This document shows positions 17,296-26,270 of a stretch of DNA of 64,000 bases, piece by piece. Positions within the stretch are counted from its first letter, which is position 1. The number at the start of each line of letters is the position of its first letter. This DNA is from Photobacterium lipolyticum. Lineage in GTDB: Bacteria; Pseudomonadota; Gammaproteobacteria; Enterobacterales; Vibrionaceae. The stretch is from contig NZ_PYMC01000020.1 in assembly GCF_003026475.1 (NCBI RefSeq), forward strand, positions 1 through 64,000, read 5' to 3'. The notes below the pieces were generated by a model, which searched no databases, had not been told where the DNA came from, and saw nothing but the letters and a program-made list of their open reading frames with translations. The position numbers and the translations under genes were made by a program.

Positions 17296-17476
17296 TATTT
17301 TACATCCATGCTGTAAGTAACTATTCATAAAAAATAAATGAATTCTCATAATTGTACAGATAGTAAAGAAATATTTTTTTTTGCCACAAGATCCCGTTAT
17401 CGAATATCGGTCGTAAAATCATTCCAGCTCTGTGGCGGGGATCCGGTATATTACTCAGGTTATCAATGACGTATGA

Positions 17477-17845
17477 ATGGCGATGAAAAAGGTTAGGCTA
17501 CAAACATTGCAAAGCGTCTGTCTGGTGTTGCTTTCTTCGACGGCACTTATTTTTTCGGCATCACTGGCGTTAGGGTTGGTTAAAGCTGACTTATTCGAAC
17601 CAGAGCCGGTAACTCATATTTATGGCACCTGGGTTGAGCAGGAAGTGGCGCCGTATGTTGCAGACAGCTTTGAAATCCGCCCTGCAGGGGTGTTCATTCA
17701 CGGGCGCCAGGTAAGTACTCACTTTGAATGGGATGGCAGTACGTTAAAGTATCGCCTGGGTGATGAAATTTATCTTTATACCTATTTATCTGAGAAGCTG
17801 GTTCGGCAAAAACCCGCGCATTATATTTCCACGTTCAGCCGTTAG
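17477..17845 (+). CDS. DUF2850 family protein, membrane-anchored
   Basis: A 122-residue protein matching the DUF2850 family of Vibrionaceae, function unknown. One hydrophobic segment at about residues 14-34 looks like an uncleaved anchor or signal. The remainder is a small, probably periplasmic beta-rich domain (THIYGTWVEQEV; RPAGVFIHGRQVSTHFEWDG) resembling a lipocalin-like strand set. The start is ATG 17477, with a second in-frame ATG two codons on. It is divergent from argA and monocistronic. Confidence 0.75.
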   Translation: MAMKKVRLQTLQSVCLVLLSSTALIFSASLALGLVKADLFEPEPVTHIYGTWVEQEVAPYVADSFEIRPAGVFIHGRQVSTHFEWDGSTLKYRLGDEIYLYTYLSEKLVRQKPAHYISTFSR

Positions 17846-17922
17846 GGGAAGCCGAATAAGTAAAATAACGTGTTGTTTCCCCTGACTCTACTATTCACCT
17901 ATTCCGCAAATAAAACAAAGCC

Positions 17923-17951
17923 TTGACACAAAGCCTTACACAAAGTGTTAA
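17923..17951 (+). promoter_or_regulatory. candidate mltA promoter
   Basis: TTGACA at 17923-17928 and TGTTAA at 17946-17951, with 17 bases between. It lies about 100 bases before the mltA start codon. The rest of 17846-18049 shows nothing else. Confidence 0.5.
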
Positions 17952-18049
17952 TTTCCCATGAAGATAACGCTTTCCAGCGGGTGAGTGTTTGCTAACATCA
18001 AGCATATTCAGCCGTCAGGCTCTTTTTCAAACTATAGTAGGTCTCTACC

Positions 18050-19150
18050 GTGTTTCGTAAAGTTACAATCGCAATGTTAATTATTGGCTTAGCAGGGTGC
18101 GCTAAGCCGACTGATCGAGGTCAGCAATATATAGATGGCAATTTTGATCAGGTCTTGAATCAAGTACCGACGGTAGAGTCAGACAAACCGCGTGATTACA
18201 GCATGTTTGCCGAACAGGTAGCGCAGGTGATAGCACGCTCATCGTCGATGACAAGCAAATATCAGACGTTATATCGCCAGATTGACAATTGGGCGGAGCA
18301 GAGCGGTGATCCCAGCCAGTTAGCTAATTATGGTATTCAGGTCGCGCAAATGGGGGGCGGTGATGAAAATGGCAATGTGCTGTTCACCGGTTATTTTTCA
18401 CCGGTTATAGAGTTACGCCATCAGCAGGATGAAGTGTTCCGTTATCCTGTTTACGGTATGCCGAAATGTGAACAGAGTTGCCCGACCCGCGCAGAGATCT
18501 ATCAGGGGGCACTGGAAGGGCAAGGACTGGAGCTCGGCTACAGTGCATCGATGCTTGATGTGTTTATGATGGAAGTGCAGGGCAGCGGTTTTGTTCACTT
18601 TGATGATAACAATGAGCTGCAGTATTTCGCCTATAAAGGCAAGAACGGTCACCCTTATGTCAGCATTGGTCGCATTTTGATTGAGCGCGATGCAGTGCCT
18701 CGTGAGAAGATGTCATTAAAGGCGATTGAAGAGTGGGTCTCTTTGCAAGATGAAGCCACTGTGCGTGAATTGTTAGAGCAAAACCCATCCTATGTATTTT
18801 TTCAGCCACAAGAGAGTCTCGATGTGATGGGAACGGCAGGTATCCCGCTGCTGGCACATGCTTCGGTCGCAGCAGATCGTGAGTATTTACCGATGGGAAG
18901 CGTGCTGCTGGCAGAAGTCCCTCAGCTTGACAGCGAAGGTAACTGGAACGGTCAGCATGTCCTTAAGCTGTTAATGGCGCTGGATACGGGAGGCGCAGTA
19001 AAGAAAAACCACCTCGACCTGTATCATGGTATGGGGACACAGGCGGGTACTGATGCTGGCCACTACAAACATTTTGGTCGGGTATGGAAGCTGGGCTTAC
19101 AAGATAGCGAGACGGAAGCCCCATGGCTGTCTCCTGCGGCGACAAATTAA
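18050..19150 (+). CDS. mltA: membrane-bound lytic murein transglycosylase A (MltA)
   Basis: MltA cleaves peptidoglycan glycan strands to 1,6-anhydro ends, acting from the outer membrane. The 366-residue protein has a lipoprotein signal (LAGCA, Cys at residue 17). The double-psi beta-barrel signature lies near the C-terminus (MALDTGGAVKKNHLDLYHGMGTQAG), with the conserved catalytic-type Asp in the ALDTGGA segment. A middle segment, DVFMMEVQGSGFVHFDD, is also family-typical. The start is GTG 18050. In E. coli amiC lies between argA and mltA; here a DUF2850 gene is in that place. Confidence 0.93.
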   Translation: MFRKVTIAMLIIGLAGCAKPTDRGQQYIDGNFDQVLNQVPTVESDKPRDYSMFAEQVAQVIARSSSMTSKYQTLYRQIDNWAEQSGDPSQLANYGIQVAQMGGGDENGNVLFTGYFSPVIELRHQQDEVFRYPVYGMPKCEQSCPTRAEIYQGALEGQGLELGYSASMLDVFMMEVQGSGFVHFDDNNELQYFAYKGKNGHPYVSIGRILIERDAVPREKMSLKAIEEWVSLQDEATVRELLEQNPSYVFFQPQESLDVMGTAGIPLLAHASVAADREYLPMGSVLLAEVPQLDSEGNWNGQHVLKLLMALDTGGAVKKNHLDLYHGMGTQAGTDAGHYKHFGRVWKLGLQDSETEAPWLSPAATN

Positions 19151-19194
19151 TACGGTTCCATGAACTTGCCGGGAGCAGGGGAGACTGGACAATT

Positions 19195-19229
19195 AAGAAT
19201 AGAGCGCGTATAAAACGCGCTCATTCTTT
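19195..19229 (+). terminator. mltA terminator
   Basis: Stem AAGAAT(A)GAGCGCGT / ACGCGCTCATTCTT with a TATAAA-type loop, 45 bases after mltA. Confidence 0.8.
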
Positions 19230-19256
19230 ATCTGAACGACTAAAAGTTATACGTGA

Positions 19257-20072
19257 ATGACTATGCGTAAATTAGAAAATCCAGCCTCAGACAATTACAA
19301 CCAGCGTTTTGGCGGCACCCGCCGTTTGTATGGCAACAGTGACGTTGAAATTCTGCGTGCCGCACACGTGTGTGTGATCGGTATTGGTGGTGTAGGCTCT
19401 TGGGCAGCAGAAGCGCTGGCGCGTTCAGGTATTGGCGAGCTGACTCTGATTGATATGGATGATGTTTGTGTCACCAACATTAACCGTCAGATCCATGCGA
19501 TGACGGGGACGGTTGGTCAGAGTAAAATTGAAGTGATGGCGGAACGTATCAAGCTGATCAACCCGGAATGCCCGGTGAATCTGATTGATGATTTCATTAC
19601 GCCGGAAAACATCCCGGAATATATCGACAGCCGTTTTGATTACGTGCTTGATGCCATTGACAGCATGAAACCAAAGGCGGCATTGCTGGCCTATTGTAAG
19701 AGTAATAAGTTTAAGGTTATCACCACCGGTGGTGCGGGTGGCCAGATGGATCCGACGCAAATTCAAATTACTGATCTGACGAAAACCATTCAGGATCCGT
19801 TAGCCAAGAAGCTACGTGATACCTTGCGTCGTCATCATAACTTCCCAAAGAACCCGAAGCGTAAATTCGGTATCGACTGTGTGTTCTCGACCGAGCAGCT
19901 AAAGTACCCGCAGGCTGATGGCTCGGTGTGTAATGTGAAAGCCACGGCCGAAGGCCCTAAACGTATGGACTGTGCCAGCGGCTTCGGGGCGGCGACCATG
20001 GTAACGGCAACGTTTGGATTTGTGGCGGTATCGCGCATCATTGCCAAACTGATTGAGAAGCATCGTCAGTAG
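19257..20072 (+). CDS. tcdA: tRNA threonylcarbamoyladenosine dehydratase TcdA (CsdL)
   Basis: TcdA is an E1-like enzyme that uses ATP to cyclise t6A at position 37 of ANN-decoding tRNAs to ct6A. The 271-residue protein has the nucleotide-binding GIGGVGSWAAEALARSG at about residues 41-57. It also has the LIDMDDVCVTNINRQ acceptor region and YVLDAIDSMKPKAALL. Its neighbours csdE and csdA, convergent on the other strand, supply sulfur or partner functions to the Csd system in E. coli, so the locus is a conserved Csd cluster. The start is ATG 19257, with an alternative ATG two codons later. Confidence 0.94.
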   Translation: MTMRKLENPASDNYNQRFGGTRRLYGNSDVEILRAAHVCVIGIGGVGSWAAEALARSGIGELTLIDMDDVCVTNINRQIHAMTGTVGQSKIEVMAERIKLINPECPVNLIDDFITPENIPEYIDSRFDYVLDAIDSMKPKAALLAYCKSNKFKVITTGGAGGQMDPTQIQITDLTKTIQDPLAKKLRDTLRRHHNFPKNPKRKFGIDCVFSTEQLKYPQADGSVCNVKATAEGPKRMDCASGFGAATMVTATFGFVAVSRIIAKLIEKHRQ

Positions 20073-20139
20073 ATATGAGATCCGAGTAGCGAGAGTCTAG
20101 TTTCTAGTTCCTCGCCACTCTCTACTTTTTACAGAAGCG

Positions 20140-20577
20140 TTAGCCTTCAGCCAGCGCTTTTATCTGCTCGACGATGGCTTTTAACCCATTGCCCCGCGAT
20201 GGGCTGAGGTGAGCAATCAGGCCGAGCTGGTCAAAATACCCATCCACATCGAATTCACGGATCTCCTCGGCGGTTTTGCCTTCGTACGCGGCAAGTACCA
20301 GGGTGATCAGGCCGCGGACAATGCGCGCATCAGAGTCTGCCGCGAAATGAAAGCAATTGCCTTGCACTTCATGGGTTAGCCAAACCTGACTCTCGCAACC
20401 GCTGACCTTTAACTGATCTTGTTTTAACTCTTCAGGCAATGCCGGTAATTTCTTACCTAACTGAATGACATTGCGGTATCTGTCTTCCCAGCCTTTGGCG
20501 GTTTGCATTTGCGCCACAATATCGTCAGCCGTAATCTCAGTACCGAATGGGTGTTGAGGTAGTGTCGCTTCTGTCAT
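20140..20577 (-). CDS. csdE: cysteine desulfurase sulfur acceptor subunit CsdE
   Basis: A SufE-family protein that accepts the persulfide sulfur from CsdA. It is 145 residues long with the acceptor cysteine at residue 61 in VSGCESQVWL, the same position as in E. coli CsdE. The flanking ALPEEL and ITLVLAAYEGKTAEE segments are typical. It lies 8 bases after csdA on the same strand, so the two form an operon. Confidence 0.94.
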   Translation of the reverse strand: MTEATLPQHPFGTEITADDIVAQMQTAKGWEDRYRNVIQLGKKLPALPEELKQDQLKVSGCESQVWLTHEVQGNCFHFAADSDARIVRGLITLVLAAYEGKTAEEIREFDVDGYFDQLGLIAHLSPSRGNGLKAIVEQIKALAEG

Positions 20578-20585
20578 GGGTGTCC

Positions 20586-21806
20586 TTATAGCAAGCTACA
20601 TGCTTTGTGGAGCGCGGCAATAAAGCGCTCGATGTCTTGTTCTGTGTTATATAGCGCTAATGATACCCGCAGAGTGCCTGTTAGCCCTAGTGCATCCAGC
20701 ATCGGATGGGCACAGTGGTGGCCTGCTCGCAGGGCGATACCTTGTTGATCCAATAAGGTTGCAATGTCTTGATGGTGCACGCCTTCGACGATAAACGAAA
20801 ACAGGCTGGCATTGGCTTGTAAGCCGACAATACGCAGACCTTCAATCTCGGCGATGCCATCAATCGCCTTCTGCCGTAAGCGCTGAATGTGTTGTTCGGC
20901 ACCTTCCCGGTCGAGTGATTGCAACCAGTCAATCGCAGTGGCCAGTGCCAGGCTACCCGCAACATTCGGGGTGCCTGCTTCAAACTTACCCGGCAGGCCT
21001 GAAAATGTGGTGCCGGCAAAAGAGACTTTTTCGACCATTTTTCCGCCCCCGTGCCATGGTGGCATGGCTTCAAGAATGGCTTGCTTGCCATAGAGCACGC
21101 CAATGCCGGTAGGGGCATAGAGCTTATGGCCGGAGAAGACATAAAAGTCGGCATCCATCGCCTGAACATCAACCGTTTCATGGACGATACCCTGAGCACC
21201 GTCAACGACGACGACAGCACCTTGCTGGTGGGCGTCAGCAATGATCTGTTCAATTGGATTACGGGTGCCTGTCACATTAGTGATATGCGCGACGGCGACA
21301 ATTTTGGTGTTGTCGGTTAAGCATTGGTGAAAGGCATCCATATCCAGCGTGCAATCGGGTTTCATCGGGATCTTGACGACCTTTGCCCCGGTCTGCTCAG
21401 CTACAATTTGCCAGGGCACGATGTTGGCGTGGTGTTCCAGTTCACTCACGAGAATCTCATCGCCAACTTGCAGGTTCTGGCGCGCATAGGTCTGAGCAAT
21501 GAGATTGAGTGCTTCGGTGGCACCCCGGGTCCAGATAATTTCGTTGCTAAAGCGGGCATTGATAAATTGCTGCACCGTGTTGCGGGCGCGTTCGAATTGC
21601 GCTGTCGCCGTTGCCGTCAGGCTATGGCTGCCACGATGCACATTGGCATTGTGACCACTGTAATACTGCCTGATGGTTTCAATGACAACCTGAGGCTTCT
21701 GGGCAGTCGCGGCACTATCAAGGTAAACCAGAGGCTGATCATTACAGTCTTGATGTAAAGCCGGAAACTGTGGGCGAATTTGGTTGATATCAAATTGGGC
21801 AGTCAT
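20586..21806 (-). CDS. csdA: cysteine desulfurase CsdA
   Basis: A PLP-dependent group II cysteine desulfurase (SufS/CsdA type) that releases sulfur from cysteine as a persulfide. The 406-residue protein has the PLP lysine in VFSGHKLYAPTG near residue 228 and the catalytic cysteine in LRAGHHCAHPML near 363. The neighbouring csdE decides for CsdA over SufS. About 130 bases upstream (21807-21937), before the gcvB terminator, hold only its presumed promoter. Confidence 0.93.
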   Translation of the reverse strand: MTAQFDINQIRPQFPALHQDCNDQPLVYLDSAATAQKPQVVIETIRQYYSGHNANVHRGSHSLTATATAQFERARNTVQQFINARFSNEIIWTRGATEALNLIAQTYARQNLQVGDEILVSELEHHANIVPWQIVAEQTGAKVVKIPMKPDCTLDMDAFHQCLTDNTKIVAVAHITNVTGTRNPIEQIIADAHQQGAVVVVDGAQGIVHETVDVQAMDADFYVFSGHKLYAPTGIGVLYGKQAILEAMPPWHGGGKMVEKVSFAGTTFSGLPGKFEAGTPNVAGSLALATAIDWLQSLDREGAEQHIQRLRQKAIDGIAEIEGLRIVGLQANASLFSFIVEGVHHQDIATLLDQQGIALRAGHHCAHPMLDALGLTGTLRVSLALYNTEQDIERFIAALHKACSLL

Positions 21807-21937
21807 GGTGAGTCACATTGGGTTATTTTTAGAGGGCGATCATGCTAATTATTGGCGTTAAGAGCAAGCGGTTATCCCTCATCCACCAGATAATTATACT
21901 CAAGAAGTGATTTTATCGTTGCCACAAAGGCCGGAAT

Positions 21938-22132
21938 AAAAAAAAGCACCGTGTTGAGACACAGTGCTTAACAATAAAAACTTTGACGGATAGGTCAAAA
22001 AAACAGGAAGTAAATGGGTAGATTGACTACCTGTCCGGCACAACCCGGACAATATGCAAACACAACATCGCAGCATTGGCTTGTTGATAAATGCTAGAGA
22101 GCAAAATATCAGATGTTTAAGCCTTTGTTGCG
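21938..22132 (-). ncRNA. gcvB: GcvB small regulatory RNA
   Basis: This is the location known for gcvB: divergent from gcvA. On the minus strand it contains the GU-rich seed GATGTTGTGTTTGCATATTG (22057-22076). It also contains an ACTTCCTGTTTTTTT segment (22008-22022), like the CACTTCCTG element of enterobacterial GcvB. A terminator hairpin AGCACTGTG..CACGGTGCT is followed by eight U. A promoter fits: TTGTCC, 17 bases, TATGAT (plus-strand 22139-22144), placing the start near 22132 and the RNA at about 195 nt (E. coli 205). GcvB represses many amino-acid and peptide transport mRNAs with Hfq and is activated by GcvA. I judged this by eye. Confidence 0.85.
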
Positions 22133-22227
22133 GCGAGAATCATAGGGTTTCTATAGCGCTTGGACAATGGACAATTTATAATGTTCGCCATAAAAAAAAC
22201 TAATGTGTCGGCCAGTACCGGAAAACT

Positions 22228-23136
22228 ATGTCTAGACGATTACCACCACTCAATTCACTCAAGGTATTTGAAGCTGCAGCCCGGCATTTGAGTTTTACTC
22301 GGGCAGCGGAAGAGCTATTTGTCACACAAGCGGCTGTAAGCCACCAGATTAAAGCCCTTGAGGAATTTCTCGGGCTGAAATTATTTCGCCGTCGTAACCG
22401 TTCATTGTTACTGACCGAGGAGGGGCAAAGCTATTTTCTCGATATAAAAGACATTTTTTCTGCTATCTCGGATGCGACAGATAAGGTGCTTGAACGGGGG
22501 GCAAAAGGGGCGTTAACCATTAGTTTACCTCCTAGTTTTGCTATTCAGTGGCTGGTGCCGCGGCTGGCTGATTTTAATGAGCACCATCCTGAGATTGATG
22601 TGCGAATTAAAGCCGTGGATCTGGATGAAGGATCGTTAACCGACGATGTTGATGTCGCGATTTATTACGGCCGTGGTAATTGGCCGGGATTACGGGCCGA
22701 TAAACTGTATCAGGAATACCTGTTGCCGGTCTGTTCGCCAATGCTGCTAACGGGACCTAAACCGCTGCGTACGCTCGATGATCTCAAGCTTCACACCCTG
22801 TTGCACGATACCTCGCGTAAAGAGTGGAAAAGCTATGTCCGCCAATTTGAGCTCTCCGGTATGAACGTTAACCAGGGGCCGATTTTTAGCCACTCAACCA
22901 TGGTGCTTCAGGCTGCTGTACACGGTCAGGGCATTGCCTTGGGTAATAATGTGTTGGCGCAACCAGAATTAGACGCCGGGCGTCTGGTATGCCCCTTTGA
23001 TGAAATCCTGATGAGTAAAAACGCTTTCTATTTGGTGTGCCAGGAAAAACAAGCGGAGACCGGACGTATTCAGGCTTTCCGTGACTGGGTCTTAGCAAAA
23101 GCCGCGAGTGAGCAAGAGGACATTACGGATGCCTAA
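22228..23136 (+). CDS. gcvA: glycine cleavage system transcriptional regulator GcvA
   Basis: A 302-residue LysR-type regulator matching GcvA. The helix-turn-helix is at about residues 20-45 (FTRAAEELFVTQAAVSHQIKALEE), preceded by the typical RRLPPLNSLKVFEAAARHLS. The effector domain has the DVDVAIYYGRGNWPGLRADKL segment. In E. coli GcvA controls gcvTHP and the divergent gcvB RNA, and the same divergent gcvB is present here. Its end overlaps the start of the next gene by 8 bases. Confidence 0.93.
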   Translation: MSRRLPPLNSLKVFEAAARHLSFTRAAEELFVTQAAVSHQIKALEEFLGLKLFRRRNRSLLLTEEGQSYFLDIKDIFSAISDATDKVLERGAKGALTISLPPSFAIQWLVPRLADFNEHHPEIDVRIKAVDLDEGSLTDDVDVAIYYGRGNWPGLRADKLYQEYLLPVCSPMLLTGPKPLRTLDDLKLHTLLHDTSRKEWKSYVRQFELSGMNVNQGPIFSHSTMVLQAAVHGQGIALGNNVLAQPELDAGRLVCPFDEILMSKNAFYLVCQEKQAETGRIQAFRDWVLAKAASEQEDITDA

Positions 23137-23845
23137 TGCTGTACCTGTTACTGATGTCGAACAAGCATCCACATCGCCGACATACCTGATTGACGGCCCC
23201 CTGCGGGGTGAAGAGGCTATAGCGACCTTTTTATTCGCTCATGGTGCCGGGGCCGGGATGGATCACGAATTCATGACGGCTATTGCTCAAGGCCTCGCCA
23301 AGCATGATATCCGCGTTATCCGGTTTGACTTCCCTTATATGGTCAAACGCCGGGAAGACGGTAAAAAGCGTCCGCCAGATCGCCAGCCTAAGCTGTTGCT
23401 GGATTTCCAAAAGCACATCAATGAGTTTGCTGACGGTAAACTGGTGATTGGCGGGAAATCCATGGGCGGTCGTATGGCCAGCCTGATAGTTAGCGACATC
23501 GCGGCTGAATCACCGGATGTGGAAAACTGCAGTGCGAACGTGCAGGGGGTGGCGTGTTTAGGTTTTCCTTTTCACCCGCCCGGCAAGCCGGAGAACTTTC
23601 GAGGTGAGCACTTAAAAGTCGCTACTTTACCGATATTAATTCTGCAGGGGGAGCGAGATACCTTTGGTACCCGAGCTGAAGTTGAAGGCTGGCAGTATGC
23701 AAAATCGGTTTCTGTCAGTTTTTTACCCGATGGTGACCACAGCTTTAAGCCGCGAAAATTGTCGGGGTATACTGCGCAGGGAAACCGCGAATTAGCGATA
23801 GAACAGTTAGCTGCTTTTATTCAGGTGTGTGTGGGTGCCAGTTAA
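23129..23845 (+). CDS. alpha/beta-fold family hydrolase
   Basis: A 238-residue alpha/beta hydrolase. A nucleophile elbow, GGKSMGGRMAS, lies near residue 113, a candidate acid in QGERDTFG near 180, and a candidate histidine in PDGDHSFKP near 207. FLFAHGAGAGMDHEF near residue 35 would form the oxyanion region. The substrate is unknown; relatives are annotated only as alpha/beta family hydrolases. I use ATG 23129, with AAGAGGA just upstream; an earlier in-frame start would lie inside gcvA. It overlaps gcvA by 8 bases and the next gene by 17, so it is co-transcribed. E. coli has no gene at this place. Confidence 0.82.
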   Translation: MPNAVPVTDVEQASTSPTYLIDGPLRGEEAIATFLFAHGAGAGMDHEFMTAIAQGLAKHDIRVIRFDFPYMVKRREDGKKRPPDRQPKLLLDFQKHINEFADGKLVIGGKSMGGRMASLIVSDIAAESPDVENCSANVQGVACLGFPFHPPGKPENFRGEHLKVATLPILILQGERDTFGTRAEVEGWQYAKSVSVSFLPDGDHSFKPRKLSGYTAQGNRELAIEQLAAFIQVCVGAS

Positions 23846-24209
23846 AATTATCTTATTTTTCGCAGCGTTAAGCGGTGCCGTAATGGTGACACTGGGAGCC
23901 TTTGCCGCTCACGGCCTGAAAGCTCAGCTGCCACCTTCTTTGCTCGATGTGTTTCAAACCGGGGTGCAATATCAGGCATGGCATACGCTCGCGTTGGTCG
24001 GATGTGGATTATGGGCACGCATTATGCCGACAAAAGCAGTACAATACGCAGCCCTGTTTTTTGCAACAGGAATTTTGCTCTTTAGTGGCAGCCTGTATGC
24101 GCTGGCGTTGACGGGAATTAAATGGTTCGGCCCCATCACTCCGCTGGGGGGCATGTGTTTTATTATTGGTTGGGTAGCGCTTGCTGTGGCTGCCTGGCGT
24201 TCAGCTTGA
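23829..24209 (+). CDS. ygdD: DUF423 family membrane protein (YgdD-like)
   Basis: A 126-residue inner-membrane protein with four hydrophobic spans, matching DUF423/YgdD (VTLGAFAAHGLKAQL near residue 20; GVQYQAWHTLAL near 45; GPITPLGGMCFIIGW near 100). Function is unknown. The start is GTG 23829 or GTG 23835; both overlap the end of the hydrolase gene. The order gcvA-ygdD-rlmM is conserved with E. coli, apart from the inserted hydrolase. Confidence 0.88.
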   Translation: MWVPVKIILFFAALSGAVMVTLGAFAAHGLKAQLPPSLLDVFQTGVQYQAWHTLALVGCGLWARIMPTKAVQYAALFFATGILLFSGSLYALALTGIKWFGPITPLGGMCFIIGWVALAVAAWRSA

Positions 24210-24218
24210 GGGTTCAAA

Positions 24219-25301
24219 GTGAATCAAGTTATATTGTACTGTCGTCCAGGCTTTGAAAAAGAATGTGCCGGTGAAGTTCAAGACAAAGCGAACAAACTGG
24301 AGTTATATGGTTTTCCTCGGACGAAAAACAATACCGGTTATGTGGTGTTTGAATTTCATCAGCAGGGTGATGCCGAGAAATTCATTAAACTACAGCCTTT
24401 CTCTTCGTTAATCTTTGCCCGCCAGATGTTTGCGGCAACAACGCTATTAACGGATTTACCGCAAGACGATCGTATTTCACCGATCCTTGAAGCGGTTAAA
24501 GATTTCCCTCGTTGTGGTGAGCTGCGCATTGAAACGCCAGATACCAATGAAGCCAAAGAGCTGTTGAAATTCTGTCGTAAGTTCACGGTGCCGCTACGCC
24601 AGGCGATGCGTAAAAAAGAAGTGCTGTATGCGAAAGATAATGGATGGAAGCCAGTGCTTCATGTCTGCTTTATCGCCCCCGGCTGTTGCTATGTCGGTTA
24701 CTCGCTATCCAACAATAACTCGCAGTTCTTTATGGGTATTCCGCGTCTTAAGTTCCCTTCCGATGCGCCAAGCCGTTCAACGCTAAAACTGGAAGAAGCT
24801 TTCCACGTGTTTATTCCTCGTGAAGAGTGGGATGAGCGTCTGGCTTCCGGTATGTGGGCTGTTGACCTGGGGGCTTGCCCGGGTGGCTGGACGTATCAGC
24901 TGGTTAAGCGCTCGATGTTTGTACATGCGATTGATAACGGTCAGATGGCGCAGAGCCTGATGGATACCGGTCAGGTTAAGCACCACGAAGTGGATGGTTT
25001 CAAGTTTGAGCCGCCACGTAAGAACGTGACCTGGATTGTCTGTGACATGATTGAGAAACCAGCACGGGTTGCTCACCTGATGGGTGATTGGTTGATCAAA
25101 GCATGGGCAAAAGAAGCCATCTTCAACCTGAAACTGCCAATGAAAGGCCGTTACGATGAAGTGCTGCAGGATATTGAAAACCTGAAGCATTACCTGATCC
25201 AAAATGGTGTGAAATTCAATTTACAGGCGAAGCACCTGTATCATGATCGTGAAGAAATCACGGTACACATCCAGCGTTTGGACAACCGTTCTCCGCATTA
25301 A
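24219..25301 (+). CDS. rlmM: 23S rRNA (cytidine-2498-2'-O)-methyltransferase RlmM
   Basis: RlmM methylates the ribose of C2498 in 23S rRNA using S-adenosylmethionine. The 360-residue protein has an N-terminal THUMP-like part (about residues 1-180) and a Rossmann methyltransferase domain. Motif I is [14 protein letters not shown] near residue 213, with VCDMIEKP and a [11 protein letters not shown] lysine motif further on. It starts 9 bases after ygdD and ends the gcvA-side operon before a terminator. Confidence 0.96.
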   Translation: MNQVILYCRPGFEKECAGEVQDKANKLELYGFPRTKNNTGYVVFEFHQQGDAEKFIKLQPFSSLIFARQMFAATTLLTDLPQDDRISPILEAVKDFPRCGELRIETPDTNEAKELLKFCRKFTVPLRQAMRKKEVLYAKDNGWKPVLHVCFIAPGCCYVGYSLSNNNSQFFMGIPRLKFPSDAPSRSTLKLEEAFHVFIPREEWDERLASGMWAVDLGACPGGWTYQLVKRSMFVHAIDNGQMAQSLMDTGQVKHHEVDGFKFEPPRKNVTWIVCDMIEKPARVAHLMGDWLIKAWAKEAIFNLKLPMKGRYDEVLQDIENLKHYLIQNGVKFNLQAKHLYHDREEITVHIQRLDNRSPH

Positions 25302-25396
25302 TGTTGAGGCGGAACAATACTCGTTATTCTTGCTAAAGCGGGATTTCGTATAACGAGTGTTAAGTTAGTTCGGATAGACAATGCTGAAATACAAAC

Positions 25397-25425
25397 AACG
25401 CCATCATCGCTGATGGCGTTTTTTT
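25397..25425 (+). terminator. rlmM terminator
   Basis: AACGCCATCA-TCGC-TGATGGCGTT followed by a T run, between the convergent rlmM and xni genes. Confidence 0.9.
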
Positions 25426-25447
25426 ATATCAACAGGAGCGACGATGA

Positions 25448-26221
25448 TTAGCTTTGTGGCCGGTAGCGGATATCCTGCAGATTGAAGCCAAGCTGCAGAT
25501 CTGTTTTCAGCGTGGAAACTTGTTTCGATGCGATTGCTAGATCATGATGCTCATCGACTTTTTTCTTCCACTTAGGCTGCAGATCACCGACGGTAATAAT
25601 CGTTTCAAGATCAGGGTAAAGTGACAGTAATTCGACGGCAGCTTTCGGGCCGATACCGGGAATGCCGGGGATTTTACTGGAGCTGATCCCCGCTAATCCC
25701 CAGTAGTCTGGCAGTTGTTCCGGCTTAACCCCATACTCTTTTTCGACAAAAGGGCTATCGAGCCAGCGCTGCTGGAAATAATCACGCACGCGTAAAGTCG
25801 GGCGCAAGAGCTGGCAGTAGCCTTTATCGGTTGAAATGATGGTCACCTGCTCCCCCCTGTCGGCGACTTTCAGTGCCAGAGTGGCCACTAAATCATCGGC
25901 TTCATCACCATCTGATAACAGTGAGTCGACCCCCATCCCCATAAAGGCATCTTGTATCGTCTCCATGCCTTCAACCAGTTCAGGCGGCATCGGCTTGCGG
26001 CCTTCTTTATAGTGAGGCAGGAGCTCGGCACGCCATCCCCGGTCGTCGCTATGATGGTCGAAGACCGCCACAATATGCGAAGGAATACTACTCTTAATGA
26101 TCTTGCCTAATGCCTGGCAGCAAACGCGGGCTGTGTTGTGTACATCCGGCTCGCCGGGTTGGGCTGCATGAACACGACGAATAAGGTTAAGGGCATCAAT
26201 AACAACAAGATGGATAGACAT
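25448..26221 (-). CDS. xni: flap endonuclease Xni (ExoIX)
   Basis: A 257-residue FEN-like protein that cleaves 5' flaps in DNA. It aligns with the 5'-3' nuclease domain of DNA polymerase I: HLVVIDALNLIRRVHA at the N-terminus, DGDEADDLVATLA near residue 105 and ISTDKGYCQLL near 130. An H3TH segment follows (AGISSSKIPGIPGIGPKAAVELL, near 178-200). As in other Xni proteins the FEN acidic set looks reduced. It lies downstream of ppnN on the same strand but is separated from it by a terminator-like hairpin and a repeat element. Confidence 0.93.
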   Translation of the reverse strand: MSIHLVVIDALNLIRRVHAAQPGEPDVHNTARVCCQALGKIIKSSIPSHIVAVFDHHSDDRGWRAELLPHYKEGRKPMPPELVEGMETIQDAFMGMGVDSLLSDGDEADDLVATLALKVADRGEQVTIISTDKGYCQLLRPTLRVRDYFQQRWLDSPFVEKEYGVKPEQLPDYWGLAGISSSKIPGIPGIGPKAAVELLSLYPDLETIITVGDLQPKWKKKVDEHHDLAIASKQVSTLKTDLQLGFNLQDIRYRPQS

Positions 26222-26242
26222 AACAGTGACTGACTTTGATAA

Positions 26243-26266
26243 GAAAAAGGGCCGATACAGGCCCTT
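26243..26266 (-). terminator. terminator between ppnN and xni
   Basis: On the minus strand, AAGGGCC-TGTATC-GGCCCTT is followed by TTTC, so ppnN transcription should largely end before xni. Confidence 0.75.
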
Positions 26267-26270
26267 ATTC

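Noticed and set aside
17320..17345. ArgR (ARG box) operator upstream of argA
   Set aside because: TGAAT and ATTCA half-sites are present in AT-rich DNA, but neither 18-base box is complete and the spacing between them is not the usual three bases. I left it as a remark in the argA entry.
20073..20139. A terminator between tcdA and csdE
   Set aside because: Only weak, interrupted complementarity (around GTAGCGAGAG and CTCTCTAC) is visible, which is not enough to call.
20687..21253. A 188-codon frame in another phase inside csdA
   Set aside because: csdA is complete with its catalytic residues. The alternative frame has no ribosome site and a shadow-like composition.
22166..22190. A gcvA promoter at TATAAT near 22180
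   Set aside because: The -10 is good, but no acceptable -35 lies at 16-18 bases, so I did not list it as a feature.
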